A stretch of DNA of 64,000 nucleotides from Dyella acidiphila (GCF_014863405.1 NZ_JACZZA010000003.1:124001-188000), one strand, 5' to 3'; counted from the stretch's first letter, positions 8,890-17,155 are shown. The notes: generated from the letters alone by a model not told the origin. A program made the numbers and translations.

Positions 8890-9519
8890 TCAGTAGCCTT
8901 TCACTTCTTCGGGTAGCAAGCCTTGGGCAAAACGTTCGGTGGCTTTGCGCTGATCTTTTTTCAGGCGCCCGTTGGCGATCCGGCAAACCCACCAGGGCAG
9001 CGTGTGTACGCGCGCTCCGCACGCTAGCGCCAGCACATAGGCCTTGGCGCATTTCTCCAGCAACTCTGCATTGAGCACCAGCCGATGTGCGGTGCTGCCG
9101 AATACCAGCACGGCGTCGCCGCAGACCCAGGCATCGCCGCCGGTGCCCAGGCAGCGCTCGGCGCCGGCCTGCGGATCGCCGCGCCGATCGTGCAATGGCA
9201 ACGCGGTGCGCCCCAGATGGCGCGCCTGCTCATCGAACACCTGCGGCAGGTTACCGCCGAAGTCGCCCAGGCTACGACCATAGCTGCCGCCGCCCAACGC
9301 AACCGCACCGACATCAGCGCGTGTGCGGTAGACCGCGGCATGCCATGCTTGCTCGCCTTGTGCGTCGGCCAGTGCTACGCGCGCCACGGGATGTGCCACG
9401 GTGCCGAACAGCATGTCCTGCGTGCCAGGCAGGCGCACGGATACGCTGGCGCCGCTGCCCAGCAACTGCTTGCCGTCCAGGCGTTTGATCGCGTCTTCGA
9501 GCAGAGAGGTCAGCGGCAT
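8890..9519 (-). CDS. Class II aldolase/adducin-like protein lacking the metal ligands
   Basis: 209 aa, start ATG 9519, five bases after the aminotransferase stop. The overall pattern follows the class II aldolase/adducin fold: an N-terminal helix, a GSGASVSVRLPG segment in place of the SGGNLSxR loop, and a C-terminal helix NAELLEKCAKAYVLAL. The residues that bind Zn2+ in active members are gone. The HxH site reads ALGGGSYG (about 74-81), and the third ligand region reads VLVFGSTAHR instead of an N-H-G type loop. An active aldolase of the same fold is encoded two genes upstream, so this may be a regulatory or structural partner, or a diverged enzyme with another chemistry. The fold assignment is by eye and moderately sure. 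Confidence 0.6.
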   Translation of the reverse strand: MPLTSLLEDAIKRLDGKQLLGSGASVSVRLPGTQDMLFGTVAHPVARVALADAQGEQAWHAAVYRTRADVGAVALGGGSYGRSLGDFGGNLPQVFDEQARHLGRTALPLHDRRGDPQAGAERCLGTGGDAWVCGDAVLVFGSTAHRLVLNAELLEKCAKAYVLALACGARVHTLPWWVCRIANGRLKKDQRKATERFAQGLLPEEVKGY

Positions 9520-9524
9520 GTTCG

Positions 9525-11000
9525 CTACACCTGTTTCAGCACGTCTTCGAAGCGGTTCAGCGCATCGTCGATCACTTCGTCGGTGTCGGCCATGCTGGTG
9601 TAGATGCGGCTGCCGGCCAGGGTGATCAGGCCATGCGCGGCATACGCGGCGCCCATTTCCTCCATCATGTGCTTGCGCTGCTTGGCTTCGTGGCGCGCGC
9701 GCACCAGTTTGAGCAGGCTGCTGGTGTCGAGCAGCATCACACCCGAGGTCTGCAGGTGCACGATCGAACCCATGTTGTAGGCGACGTAGGGCAGGCCCAG
9801 CCGCTCGATGATCTGTTCCAGGCCCTGGCGCAGGCGATCGCCTGCGCGGCCGGCCTTGGCCGCCGCATCGGTGCGCTGCATTTCCTGCAGCGCGAAATAG
9901 CCGGCGGCGCATGACAGCGGATTGGCGGTGAGCGTGCCGCCGACGAAGGCGCGCTTGGCGGTCGTGCCGATGCCGCCGACCAGCATCATCATGATGTCGC
10001 GCTTGCCGCCGATGGCGCCGGCCATTGGATAGCCGCCGGTAAGGCATTTGCCGAGAATGGTCAGATCCGGCTGCACGTTGAAATACGCCTGCGCACCGCC
10101 CATGCCGGCGCGAAAACCCGTGACTACCTCGTCGAAGATCAGCAAGGTGTTGAATTCATCGCACAGCTTGCGCAGCTGGGCATTGAAATCTCTGGTCACC
10201 GGGCGTGTGCCGCTTTCCGGGCCGAACGGTTCGACGATGATCGCGGCGGTGCCGCCGCGCAGCCGGTTCCATTGCAGCTTGCGGCGGATGGCGGCGAGAT
10301 CGTTCGGCAGGCTTTCCTGGGTGCCGGCAGTGGCGCCGCGCGGAATGCCGATCGCCTCCATGCGACCGGTATTGGGCAGGCGCATGCCGTACACCATCTG
10401 GTCGCTCCAGCCGTGGTAGCCACCGCCGATCTTGATCACGCGCCGCTTGCCGGTATACGCACGCGCCAGCCGGATCGCGCCCATCACCGCCTCGGTGCCC
10501 GAGCCCATCATGCGTAGCATGTCCACGCCCGGCATGGCATCGCAGACCAGTTCGGCCAGCTTCACCTCGTACTCGTGCAGCAGCCCGGTGACCGGACCGC
10601 AATGCTCCAGCAACGCGCGCACTTGTTCGCGCACCACCGGATGATTGGAGCCGAGCAGGGTGGGGCCGCCCGCCTGCAGGAAGTCGGTATAGCGATTGCC
10701 GTCCACGTCCGTCATATGCGCGCCGTCGACCTGGGCGATGGCCAGCGGGAACGGATAGTTGAAGGCCAGGTTGTGCTGCACGCCGCCGGGAATCACCTGG
10801 GCGGCCTGCTCGGCCAGGCGCTTGGAGCCTTGGCAGCGCTGCTCGAAATGCGCGAGCACGCGCTGCATGGCATCGCGCTTGAGCGGGCGCATCGGCTGCT
10901 TTACCAGCGCGTCGAAGCGACGGTACAACGCATCGGTATCCGGCCATTGCGATACCGCGCTGGCGGCTGGCAAGGCGGCGTTGGCGTGATTGAAATTCAT
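9525..11000 (-). CDS. Class III (glutamate-1-semialdehyde-like) PLP aminotransferase
   Basis: 491 aa PLP fold-type I enzyme. The group resembles glutamate-1-semialdehyde 2,1-aminomutase and related omega-aminotransferases. Motifs: MGSGTEAVMGAIRLARAYTG (about 165-184) binding the cofactor phosphate, GGGYHGW (191-197), the PLP-ring aspartate D290 in LIFDEVVTGFR and the Schiff-base lysine K318 in TILGKCLTGGYP; GGTLTANP follows. An extra N-terminal stretch of about 60 residues precedes the canonical QVIPGGV start. The ATG at 11000 overlaps the aldolase stop (ATGA), tying it to the operon. In this context it may add or remove an amino group on an aldehyde or ketone that the aldolase makes or consumes. 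It is unlikely to be HemL, given the context and the N-terminal extension. Confidence 0.85.
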   Translation of the reverse strand: MNFNHANAALPAASAVSQWPDTDALYRRFDALVKQPMRPLKRDAMQRVLAHFEQRCQGSKRLAEQAAQVIPGGVQHNLAFNYPFPLAIAQVDGAHMTDVDGNRYTDFLQAGGPTLLGSNHPVVREQVRALLEHCGPVTGLLHEYEVKLAELVCDAMPGVDMLRMMGSGTEAVMGAIRLARAYTGKRRVIKIGGGYHGWSDQMVYGMRLPNTGRMEAIGIPRGATAGTQESLPNDLAAIRRKLQWNRLRGGTAAIIVEPFGPESGTRPVTRDFNAQLRKLCDEFNTLLIFDEVVTGFRAGMGGAQAYFNVQPDLTILGKCLTGGYPMAGAIGGKRDIMMMLVGGIGTTAKRAFVGGTLTANPLSCAAGYFALQEMQRTDAAAKAGRAGDRLRQGLEQIIERLGLPYVAYNMGSIVHLQTSGVMLLDTSSLLKLVRARHEAKQRKHMMEEMGAAYAAHGLITLAGSRIYTSMADTDEVIDDALNRFEDVLKQV

Positions 11001-11659
11001 GCGATCAACTCCTGCACGGGTTGTGCGTCGAGCGTGGCGACCAGCTTTTGCAGTGCCGCCTGTTCGGAGGCCGGGCGAGTGGCGCGCGCGGCGATGCGCG
11101 CGCGCAGATGGGCGGCGGCGAGCGCTTCCAGCGCGGCAATGGATTGCAGCGCGCGCTCGGCGCTGCTGCCGCAGCAGATGGCGCCATGCGTGCGCAGCAG
11201 ATAGGCATTCACCTCCGGCCGCAGCACGCGTTGCAACTTGCTCGACAACCAGCGCGTGCCGGATGGCGCATAGCCGGCGATCAATACCTGCGGCCCGAGC
11301 AGTGCGCGCTGTTCCGGCGGTACGGGCAGCGGTTGGCCGAGCAGGCTTAGGGCGCTCGCTACCGGCTGATGGGTGTGGATGCTGGCGTGGCAGTCGGTGC
11401 GTTTGCGCAATACCTGCGCATGCATGCCGGTTTCCACCGAAGGCTTGCGCTCGCCATCGATCTTGACCAGATCGCTCAGACGCAGCACGCAGATGTCCTG
11501 CGGACCCATCTCGTAATAGTCGACGGCCGATGGCGTTACCACGATATGTTCGGCGTCCACGCGCAGCGCGAGATTGCCGCCGGTTGCCGCGAAATAACCG
11601 CGGTCGGCCAGCAGTACGCTCATCTCGACCACGCGTTGGCGCATCGATTCGAATTTCAT
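10997..11659 (-). CDS. Class II aldolase family protein with intact metal site
   Basis: 220 aa, the size of L-fuculose-1-phosphate aldolase, L-ribulose-5-phosphate 4-epimerase and MtnB. These Zn2+ enzymes make or break C-C bonds next to a phosphorylated ketose. Seen directly: GYFAATGGNLALR (21-33) phosphate loop, SVETGMH with the acid-base E76, the metal ligands H95 and H97 in SIHTHQP, and H158 in LRTHGA. The pattern around VDYYEMGPQDI resembles the MtnB branch. The start codon overlaps the kinase stop (ATGA) and its own stop overlaps the aminotransferase start (ATGA). The likely reaction is cleavage of the kinase product into a three-carbon phosphate and an aldehyde, but the substrate is unknown. 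Confidence 0.85.
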   Translation of the reverse strand: MKFESMRQRVVEMSVLLADRGYFAATGGNLALRVDAEHIVVTPSAVDYYEMGPQDICVLRLSDLVKIDGERKPSVETGMHAQVLRKRTDCHASIHTHQPVASALSLLGQPLPVPPEQRALLGPQVLIAGYAPSGTRWLSSKLQRVLRPEVNAYLLRTHGAICCGSSAERALQSIAALEALAAAHLRARIAARATRPASEQAALQKLVATLDAQPVQELIA

Positions 11660-13284
11660 CGCGGCGGACTCCGGTGTTGATTGATGCGGCGATACAGCGG
11701 CGCAAGCCGGCGATGCAATTGCTTGAAGGTGGCGAAGCTGTCGTCGTACAGGCTGCGCAGCGCCGGGCGCGGCTCGAAACGCTGCCGATAGCGGCATAGC
11801 GCAGGCACATCCTGGAACGACAGCTCGCCCAGCCCGACGCCGGCGATAAACGCCGCACCCAGTGCGTTCGCCTGGATCGGCGCCTGTGGCTGCTGGATCA
11901 GCATGCCGGTTACGTCAGCCATCATCTGGCACCACACCGCCGACTGGCCGCCGCCGCCCACGATAGTGATGGCGCCGCCGCGTGGCGCGCCGACGAACGC
12001 CAGCATCGGCTCCAGCATCCAGCGGGTGTTCAAGGCCACGCCTTCGAGGAAGGCGCGGATTATATCTTCGCGCGTGTGTTCCAGCGAAAGATTGAACAGC
12101 CCCGCGCGCAGATGGCGGTCGTCTACCGGCGTGCGTTCGCCCAGCAGCCACGGCATGTAGAGCAGTCCGCGCGCGCCCGGCGGCACGCGTTCGGCAATGC
12201 GGTCGAGCAGCGGATACACGTCGCCGCGCTGCTCGTCGACCTGCAGTTCGTCGCCATGGAACAGAATGCGGTCGCGCAGAAACGCCAGGTTGCCGGCAGC
12301 CGAGGTCTGCATCGCCATGGCCAGATAGCGGTCGCGCTGCGCACAAGGCAGCGATGCGATGTATGCACTCAGGTGCGTACGCTTGCGCGGCATATGCGCA
12401 CCGAGCCAGGACGAGGTGCCCAGATACAAATGCAGTTGGCCGTCGCGCACCGTGCCGGCACCGATCGCCGCCGCGGAATTGTCGATCGCACCAGCCACCA
12501 CCTTGGTATCGGGGGCCAGCCCCAGCGCGTGCGCCACGGCGGGCAGCAAGGGGCCGAGCACGTCGGTGGAATGCACCAGCTCCGGCAGCTTGTCGCGTTC
12601 GATGCCGAGCAGGCGCAACAGGCCCTCGTCGTAGTGCACGTGGGACAGATCGCGGTTGTCGGTGGCCCAGGTGGTGAGCGCCGAATCGTAGGTGGCGCAG
12701 CAGCGGCCGGTCAGGCGCAGATTCATGAAATCCAGCGCATTGAGGAATTTGCTGCTGCGCTCGACCACCGCCGGTTGCCGGTCGTAGAGCCATGCAATGT
12801 GACCGGCCGGATCCTTGCCCGACAGCGACGGCACGCCGCCAGTCAGGCGCAACCAGCGCGCCAGACGCAGCGGGCTGTAACCCTGGATATGCAAGCGCCC
12901 GCGCCGTGCGCGCCGGCGGATCGCATCGGCACCGCGCATATCCACCCACAGCATCGCGCGCGCCAGCGCGTTGCCATCCCGGTCAACCGGAATGGTGCAT
13001 TCGCCGAAGGTGGAGCAGCACACCGCCACTACCTGCCGGCGCCGTTGCGCATCGGCTGCCAGCAATTCCTGCGCGCCGTCGAGGAAGGCCTGCCACCAAT
13101 CCTGCGGATCCTGTTCGACGCCCAGCTCATCCACCAGATGCAGTGCTACCGGGCGGAAGGTCCACGCCAGCACGCTGCCGTCCATGCCGACCAGCGCCAC
13201 CTTGCAGCCGGACGTGCCCAGGTCGACCGCCAAGACCAGGCGTTCGCTGCGGATAGGCGTGATGGCTGGCGCCGCGCTGGGCAT
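11656..13284 (-). CDS. FGGY-family carbohydrate kinase (xylulokinase-like)
   Basis: 542 aa. FGGY kinases phosphorylate sugars, polyols or related compounds with ATP. Seen: the phosphate-1 loop LAVDLGTSGCKVALV (about 19-33), the catalytic aspartate in AGAIDNSAAAIGAG, the phosphate-2 loop YLGTSSWLG and the adenosine loop IVGGGGQSAVWCQMMAD. The length is slightly above xylulokinase. GTG (13290) and ATG (13284) are both possible; GGGGAG lies nine bases before the ATG and only three before the GTG, so ATG is preferred. It is the first gene of the minus-strand operon, transcribed away from the tetR-like gene across the operator at 13303-13346. Phosphorylation here would trap the imported compound and create the aldolase substrate. 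Confidence 0.85.
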   Translation of the reverse strand: MPSAAPAITPIRSERLVLAVDLGTSGCKVALVGMDGSVLAWTFRPVALHLVDELGVEQDPQDWWQAFLDGAQELLAADAQRRRQVVAVCCSTFGECTIPVDRDGNALARAMLWVDMRGADAIRRRARRGRLHIQGYSPLRLARWLRLTGGVPSLSGKDPAGHIAWLYDRQPAVVERSSKFLNALDFMNLRLTGRCCATYDSALTTWATDNRDLSHVHYDEGLLRLLGIERDKLPELVHSTDVLGPLLPAVAHALGLAPDTKVVAGAIDNSAAAIGAGTVRDGQLHLYLGTSSWLGAHMPRKRTHLSAYIASLPCAQRDRYLAMAMQTSAAGNLAFLRDRILFHGDELQVDEQRGDVYPLLDRIAERVPPGARGLLYMPWLLGERTPVDDRHLRAGLFNLSLEHTREDIIRAFLEGVALNTRWMLEPMLAFVGAPRGGAITIVGGGGQSAVWCQMMADVTGMLIQQPQAPIQANALGAAFIAGVGLGELSFQDVPALCRYRQRFEPRPALRSLYDDSFATFKQLHRRLAPLYRRINQHRSPPR

Positions 13285-13302
13285 GAACACTCGCTCCCCA
13301 AA

Positions 13303-13346
13303 AGCTAGTATTAGCTACAATATAGTTATAGCTATAATTCGCGCAA
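13303..13346. promoter_or_regulatory. AT-rich divergent promoter with palindromic operator
   Basis: This is strikingly AT-rich for the region. A perfect 12-bp palindrome, TTATAGCTATAA (13326-13337), overlaps a consensus TATAAT (-10, 13333-13338) for the plus-strand tetR-like gene. On the minus strand, TTGCGC (13346-13341) and TATATT (13324-13319) with a 16-bp spacer form a candidate promoter for the kinase operon, with the palindrome between the two hexamers. A second symmetric AGCTA/TAGCT pair lies at 13303-13316. A TetR-type repressor bound here would block both promoters. Confidence 0.6.
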
Positions 13347-13367
13347 TAGCCGAAGGACCCCGATTCC

Positions 13368-14045
13368 GTGCCAGCCCCGACCAAGCGGCCCCGCCGCAGC
13401 GCCAAGCCGCCCAAGCTCGATCTGGCTCCCAAGTTGGCCCCCGCGCAGTCGCGCGCGGCTGAGACCTACGAACAGCTGCTGGACGTGACCGCCCAGGTAT
13501 TGGCCGAAGTCGGCTTCGAGCAGCTCAGCACCAATCTGGTATGCCAGCGCGCGGGCTTGTCGCCGCCGGCTCTGTACCGTTACTTCCCCAACAAGTACGC
13601 GCTGCTGCACGAACTCGGCCTGCGCCTGATGCAGCGGCAGAATGCGTTGCTCGGCCAATGGCTGACGCCTGCGGCGTTCGCTTCCGCAACGCAACTGGAA
13701 GACGCGCTTACCGGCCTGCTGCTGGAAACCTACGAAGTCACCCGCCAGGCCACCGGCGGCATCTGGATCATGCGCGCATTGCGCGCCATTCCCATGCTGC
13801 AGGATGTGCGCCTGGCCTCGGCCAGCGAAGTGGCGGCGCAGGCGACGGCGCGTTTGCGCGACGCGTTTCCCGGCGCACCGGCCACCGAACTGCAGCTGCT
13901 CAGCCGGGTTGCCGACAGCATGGCCTTTGCCGCGCTGGAAATGCTGTTCGACGATCCCTCGCTGGATGCGCCGTCGGTGATGCGCCTGGTGGCCGCCAGC
14001 CTGGCCAGCAACGTGGCGCGCCTGCAGAACAAGCCGGGGCGCTGA
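13368..14045 (+). CDS. TetR/AcrR-family transcriptional regulator
   Basis: 225 aa from a GTG start at 13368 with AAGGA ten bases upstream. After a basic N-terminal tail of about 30 residues comes the TetR DNA-binding domain: LLDVTAQVLAEVGFEQLST, then CQRAGLSPPALYRYFPNKYALL (about residues 60-81), the classic helix-turn-helix ending in the YFPNK turn. The C-terminal half is helical and would bind ligand and dimerise. It is divergent from the kinase operon and shares an operator region with it, so it is the probable local repressor, released by the operon's substrate or an intermediate. The C-terminal family is not recognised, so the inducer cannot be guessed. Confidence 0.85.
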   Translation: MPAPTKRPRRSAKPPKLDLAPKLAPAQSRAAETYEQLLDVTAQVLAEVGFEQLSTNLVCQRAGLSPPALYRYFPNKYALLHELGLRLMQRQNALLGQWLTPAAFASATQLEDALTGLLLETYEVTRQATGGIWIMRALRAIPMLQDVRLASASEVAAQATARLRDAFPGAPATELQLLSRVADSMAFAALEMLFDDPSLDAPSVMRLVAASLASNVARLQNKPGR

Positions 14046-14113
14046 GCGGCACGGCATTCGGGAGCGGGCGGCGAAAGCGCTGCCGCCGGTGCGCATGGCG
14101 ATCCCGGCCATGT

Positions 14114-15253
14114 TCAGTGCAGTACCACGCATTGGCCGGGCAGCGATGCAATCCACGCTTTGATCAGCGCAAGCCCCTCCTGATGCACGGTGCTGCGCCC
14201 TAGTTCCGGCATCATCGTGCCGGGCACGGCGGAGCCGAGACGATAGGGAATGATCGAGTCGTCCGGATGGCCCGGCACAATATCGAACAAATGATCGCCG
14301 GTGCCCTGGCCGGCCGCGGTAGGCGGCTTGCAGATGCCGATATGCCGGTCTTCTGCCGTGGCGATGTCCAGCGTCAGGCCGGTGGTATTGGCCGCTCCCT
14401 TAGGGTTGTGGCAATGGCCGCAGTTGATATCCAGATACGCGCGCGCCCGTGCATCCAGCGACGCGTGCTGATCCAGCCAGTTGGCGTTGCGCGGCGCGTC
14501 GGCCGGTGCGGGCGCACCGCTCAGATAGCCCACGCGCACCAGATGCTCCAGTTCGTTCTCGTCGCCGTCGGCGTAGCGGTAGTCGCGGTTGAGATGACGC
14601 GCTTTCGGGCCGATCGGCTGGATCGCGCGCGTGGTCCAGTCGCGGGCGTGACAGCTGGCGCACTGGCTTTGATCGGGCACGACGTAGTTGAAGTTTTCGC
14701 GTGTACCGTCGTCACCGACCAGGGTCAGCGCCTGCACGTCGCCGGTGCGCGCGAGCACCGCTTCGGTCTGGTCGGCATTCCATACATAGGGAATCGCCAC
14801 CCAGCCTTCCTTGCGCCGCACCAGCAAGCGCGTCTCCACCAGATGCACATGGGCCAGGTTCAAGCCTTGTCCGGCGAAATCGCGGCTGGTGTCGTAGGTG
14901 CGCGCGATATCGGTGGCGTTGCGCGCCTCGCCTTTCGGCAGCGGATAGAAGAAGGTCTTGCTGATGATGGTGCCGACGGGAAAATCGAAGGTATCGGTGG
15001 CGCTGTATGTGGCCGCGACGCCCTTGGGCATCCAGATCGTGCGCAGTTTGTGCGCGTAGTCGGTGAACAAGGGTGTATTGAGTTCGTACGGCACCACGCC
15101 TTCGTTCAATTGCAGCACGCCATCGCGTGCTTCCACGACGTGCCAGTCGCTGAGCTTGGGCGGATAACCGTCGTCATGGAAAGCCACGGCATCCATCGAA
15201 CGATGGCAGGCCGACACGCACAGTGCGGCCAGCAGCAACAGCATGCGCAGCAA
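14114..15253 (-). CDS. SO2930-family diheme c-type cytochrome lipoprotein
   Basis: About 379 aa. The start is uncertain: TTG at 15253 follows GGGAGGAG with a short gap and gives MLLRMLLLLAALCVSAC, a good lipoprotein signal with lipobox VSAC; ATG at 15244 lacks the basic n-region. Two c-heme motifs are visible, CASCH in SQCASCHARDW and CGHCH in NCGHCHNPKG, the second followed by a long loop and PGTMMPELG with likely axial Met. The family is known from Shewanella SO_2930 and is typically paired with a beta-helix protein, as here. Its role is unknown; it is probably a periplasmic, membrane-tethered electron carrier. The gene follows the beta-helix gene across a 143-bp gap holding a palindromic repeat. 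Confidence 0.8.
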   Translation of the reverse strand: MLRMLLLLAALCVSACHRSMDAVAFHDDGYPPKLSDWHVVEARDGVLQLNEGVVPYELNTPLFTDYAHKLRTIWMPKGVAATYSATDTFDFPVGTIISKTFFYPLPKGEARNATDIARTYDTSRDFAGQGLNLAHVHLVETRLLVRRKEGWVAIPYVWNADQTEAVLARTGDVQALTLVGDDGTRENFNYVVPDQSQCASCHARDWTTRAIQPIGPKARHLNRDYRYADGDENELEHLVRVGYLSGAPAPADAPRNANWLDQHASLDARARAYLDINCGHCHNPKGAANTTGLTLDIATAEDRHIGICKPPTAAGQGTGDHLFDIVPGHPDDSIIPYRLGSAVPGTMMPELGRSTVHQEGLALIKAWIASLPGQCVVLH

Positions 15254-15259
15254 TGGGCT

Positions 15260-15370
15260 CCTCCCCCTGCTCCCAGAGGGAGATTGGATAGGAGGTGTCC
15301 CCGCTTGCGATGGATTGCGCGGGCGTGGAGAACCCCACCCCAGCCCTGCCCTGCAAGCAGGGGAGGGAGT
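15260..15370. repeat. Palindromic REP-like element, CTCCCC/GGGGAG family
   Basis: Two arms, CTCCTCCCCCTGCTCCCAGA on the left and CAGCCCTGCCCTGCAAGCAG followed by GGGAGGGAG on the right, flank a unique core. Related copies lie at 20342-20382, 43808-43916, 44536-45331 and 56043-56178. It separates the beta-helix gene from the cytochrome gene and its left arm supplies the cytochrome gene's Shine-Dalgarno sequence. Confidence 0.7.
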
Positions 15371-15396
15371 CGCGTGCGTCACTTCGTGGCTGCTCA

Positions 15397-16632
15397 TCAG
15401 ACCTTCGGTTCCGGACTCAGCGTTACCGGCGGCAGCTTGGGCAGCGTGCACTGGTAGGGCTTGGTATCGGTGCTCGGATTCTTGTAGCCGTGCGGGCCAT
15501 CGATATCGAGCACGCCGTTTACATCCTGGATGCAGATGCGGTTCTCCGGCGCCGGAGTTCCATTTACTGCCTGCTTGGGATCGGCATAGCCGTCCCAGAC
15601 CACATCGGGGAATTTGCCGGTAAGGCCGAATACCGCGGTCTTCAGGGTTTTCAGCTTCAACCCGTCGGGCGAATCGCCGCCGCCACTGAGGCGGTTGCCG
15701 TAGACGTAGATCGCCTTCGGATAGGGGTTGTAGTCGGCGGCCACACCGCTGGTGTTGTAGTAGTTGGTGGAGAAATAGCTGGAGATGATGACATTGGCGG
15801 TCTGGTTGTCGGCGATGTCGTTATCGAAGATTTCCACTTTGTCGTTGGAATTGACCACGATGCCCGAACCGGCCGGCACGCTGGCCACGGCAGCGCCCTT
15901 GCGCGCGAAATTGCCGGTGTTGTTGGCAAACACCTTGTTGTGGAACACGCGTGTGGAATGACCTTCCTGCGACAGGTTCGGCATGTTGAACACCAGGATG
16001 CCGCCGGTGTTCTTGGTGGCGGTGTTGTCGTACACATCGGCATTCACCGAGTTTTCGATCTCCACGCCCGCCACGTTCTGCTCGGCGCGATTGCGGCGCA
16101 CCACGATGGTGTTGGACTGGCCGACGTAGATACCGGCATCGGACGCGCCGATCACCACCGAGTCTTCTACCAGCACGTTCTGCGTCTTTACCGGATACAG
16201 GCCGTAGGCGCCGTTGGTGGTCTTGGGGCCGTCGGTCCATTCGATGCGCACGCCGTGGATGGTGATGTTCTTGCCCTGGTTGATCTTCAGCGCATCGCCC
16301 ATGGTGTCTTCGATGGCGAGGTTCTCGATGGTGAAGTCGTCCGCATTCACCAGCAGCCCTTCAGGGCCCACCACCTGGCCCTTGAACGACAACACGGTCT
16401 TGTCCATGCCGGCGCCGCGAATGGTCACGCCGCTGGTACGCAGACTCAGGCCGCGCTTGAGCGAGTAATGGCCGGCGGGAATATCGATCACGCTGCCCGG
16501 TTTGGCGTCGAGCAGTTGTTGTTCCAGTTTGCTTTCGAACGACACATCGCCCTGGCTTTGCGTGGCGTTGTCCTGGTGGCCGCAGGCGGCCAGCAGCCCG
16601 GCCATGGCGATCAGCGTGCAGGTCTTGCGCAT
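15397..16632 (-). CDS. Parallel beta-helix repeat lipoprotein
   Basis: 411 aa; ATG 16632 with GGGGAG eight bases upstream. The N-terminus MRKTCTLIAMAGLLAACGHQ is a lipoprotein signal with lipobox LAAC. The body is a right-handed beta-helix, with repeats of the type DFTIENLAIEDT, NITIHGVRIEW, NVLVEDSVVIGASDAGIYVG, NTIVVRRNRAEQNVAGVEIE and NADVYDNTATKNTGGILVF. This is the SO_2929-like family found next to the diheme cytochrome family encoded downstream. Beta-helices often act on or bind polysaccharides (lyase or epimerase folds), but no catalytic residues can be assigned and the biological role is unknown. The C-terminus holds a Cys pair that may form a disulfide. Confidence 0.8.
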   Translation of the reverse strand: MRKTCTLIAMAGLLAACGHQDNATQSQGDVSFESKLEQQLLDAKPGSVIDIPAGHYSLKRGLSLRTSGVTIRGAGMDKTVLSFKGQVVGPEGLLVNADDFTIENLAIEDTMGDALKINQGKNITIHGVRIEWTDGPKTTNGAYGLYPVKTQNVLVEDSVVIGASDAGIYVGQSNTIVVRRNRAEQNVAGVEIENSVNADVYDNTATKNTGGILVFNMPNLSQEGHSTRVFHNKVFANNTGNFARKGAAVASVPAGSGIVVNSNDKVEIFDNDIADNQTANVIISSYFSTNYYNTSGVAADYNPYPKAIYVYGNRLSGGGDSPDGLKLKTLKTAVFGLTGKFPDVVWDGYADPKQAVNGTPAPENRICIQDVNGVLDIDGPHGYKNPSTDTKPYQCTLPKLPPVTLSPEPKV

Positions 16633-17094
16633 GACGGCATCTCCCCTCGCGCCATACGGGCGCGTACCCCTGCACTGTCCTGCAAGCGGCGCCGGGAGGG
16701 GAGGGCGGAAGGGACGGGGATGGGGGGTGAATCGGCCAGCGTGAGCCTGGCGTGATGGTGGCGCGGTCGACCCTCTTGCGCGCACTTGAGTGATCAGCCT
16801 TCACATCAGCTCAAGGCTGGCTTGCAGAGATATCGCTTTTGCGCCACATCGAACACTTCTATCTTGAATGCAGATCAATGGTTCCGGAGATGATCATGCA
16901 CTCGTCCTGGATGAATCGGCTGTTCCGCCACGCTCCCGCTGGCGGCCGGGTTTCGACCCAAGCGATGTTGAGCTTGTCCGCTTTGCCCCCGCAGCCGGCC
17001 ATCAAAAAAGCAGCGGCGCGAGTGCGCGCGGCCAACTCCTCCGCATCGCCGCGCCTATGCCTGGGGATTGGCGACGGCAGCGTGCATCGGCAAT
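16633..17094. other. Gene-free interval between the beta-helix and SDR genes
   Basis: No supported gene. Short plus-strand frames from 16839 and 16868 have no recognisable domain, and the second runs through the terminator hairpin. The beta-helix gene promoter must lie in this region, but no clear -35/-10 pair was found. Confidence 0.5.
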
Positions 17095-17124
17095 AAAAAA
17101 GGCCCTGCCGGATCCGGCAGGGCC
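17095..17124 (-). terminator. Terminator of the SDR gene
   Basis: A perfect inverted repeat, GGCCCTGCCG (17101-17110) and CGGCAGGGCC (17115-17124) around GATC, is flanked at 17095-17100 by AAAAAA, which reads as TTTTTT on the minus strand just after the stem. It lies 31 bp past the SDR stop. Confidence 0.85.
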
Positions 17125-17155
17125 TGTTGTTTCATGGCGTCGCTGAAGCAGCGGA

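Noticed and set aside
9525-11000. Aminotransferase as HemL (heme biosynthesis)
   Set aside because: It has an N-terminal extension and an operon context of transport and sugar-type enzymes rather than tetrapyrrole genes.
16839-17146. Two small plus-strand genes of 85 and 92 aa
   Set aside because: No recognisable domain or clear coding pattern, and the second runs through the SDR terminator hairpin.
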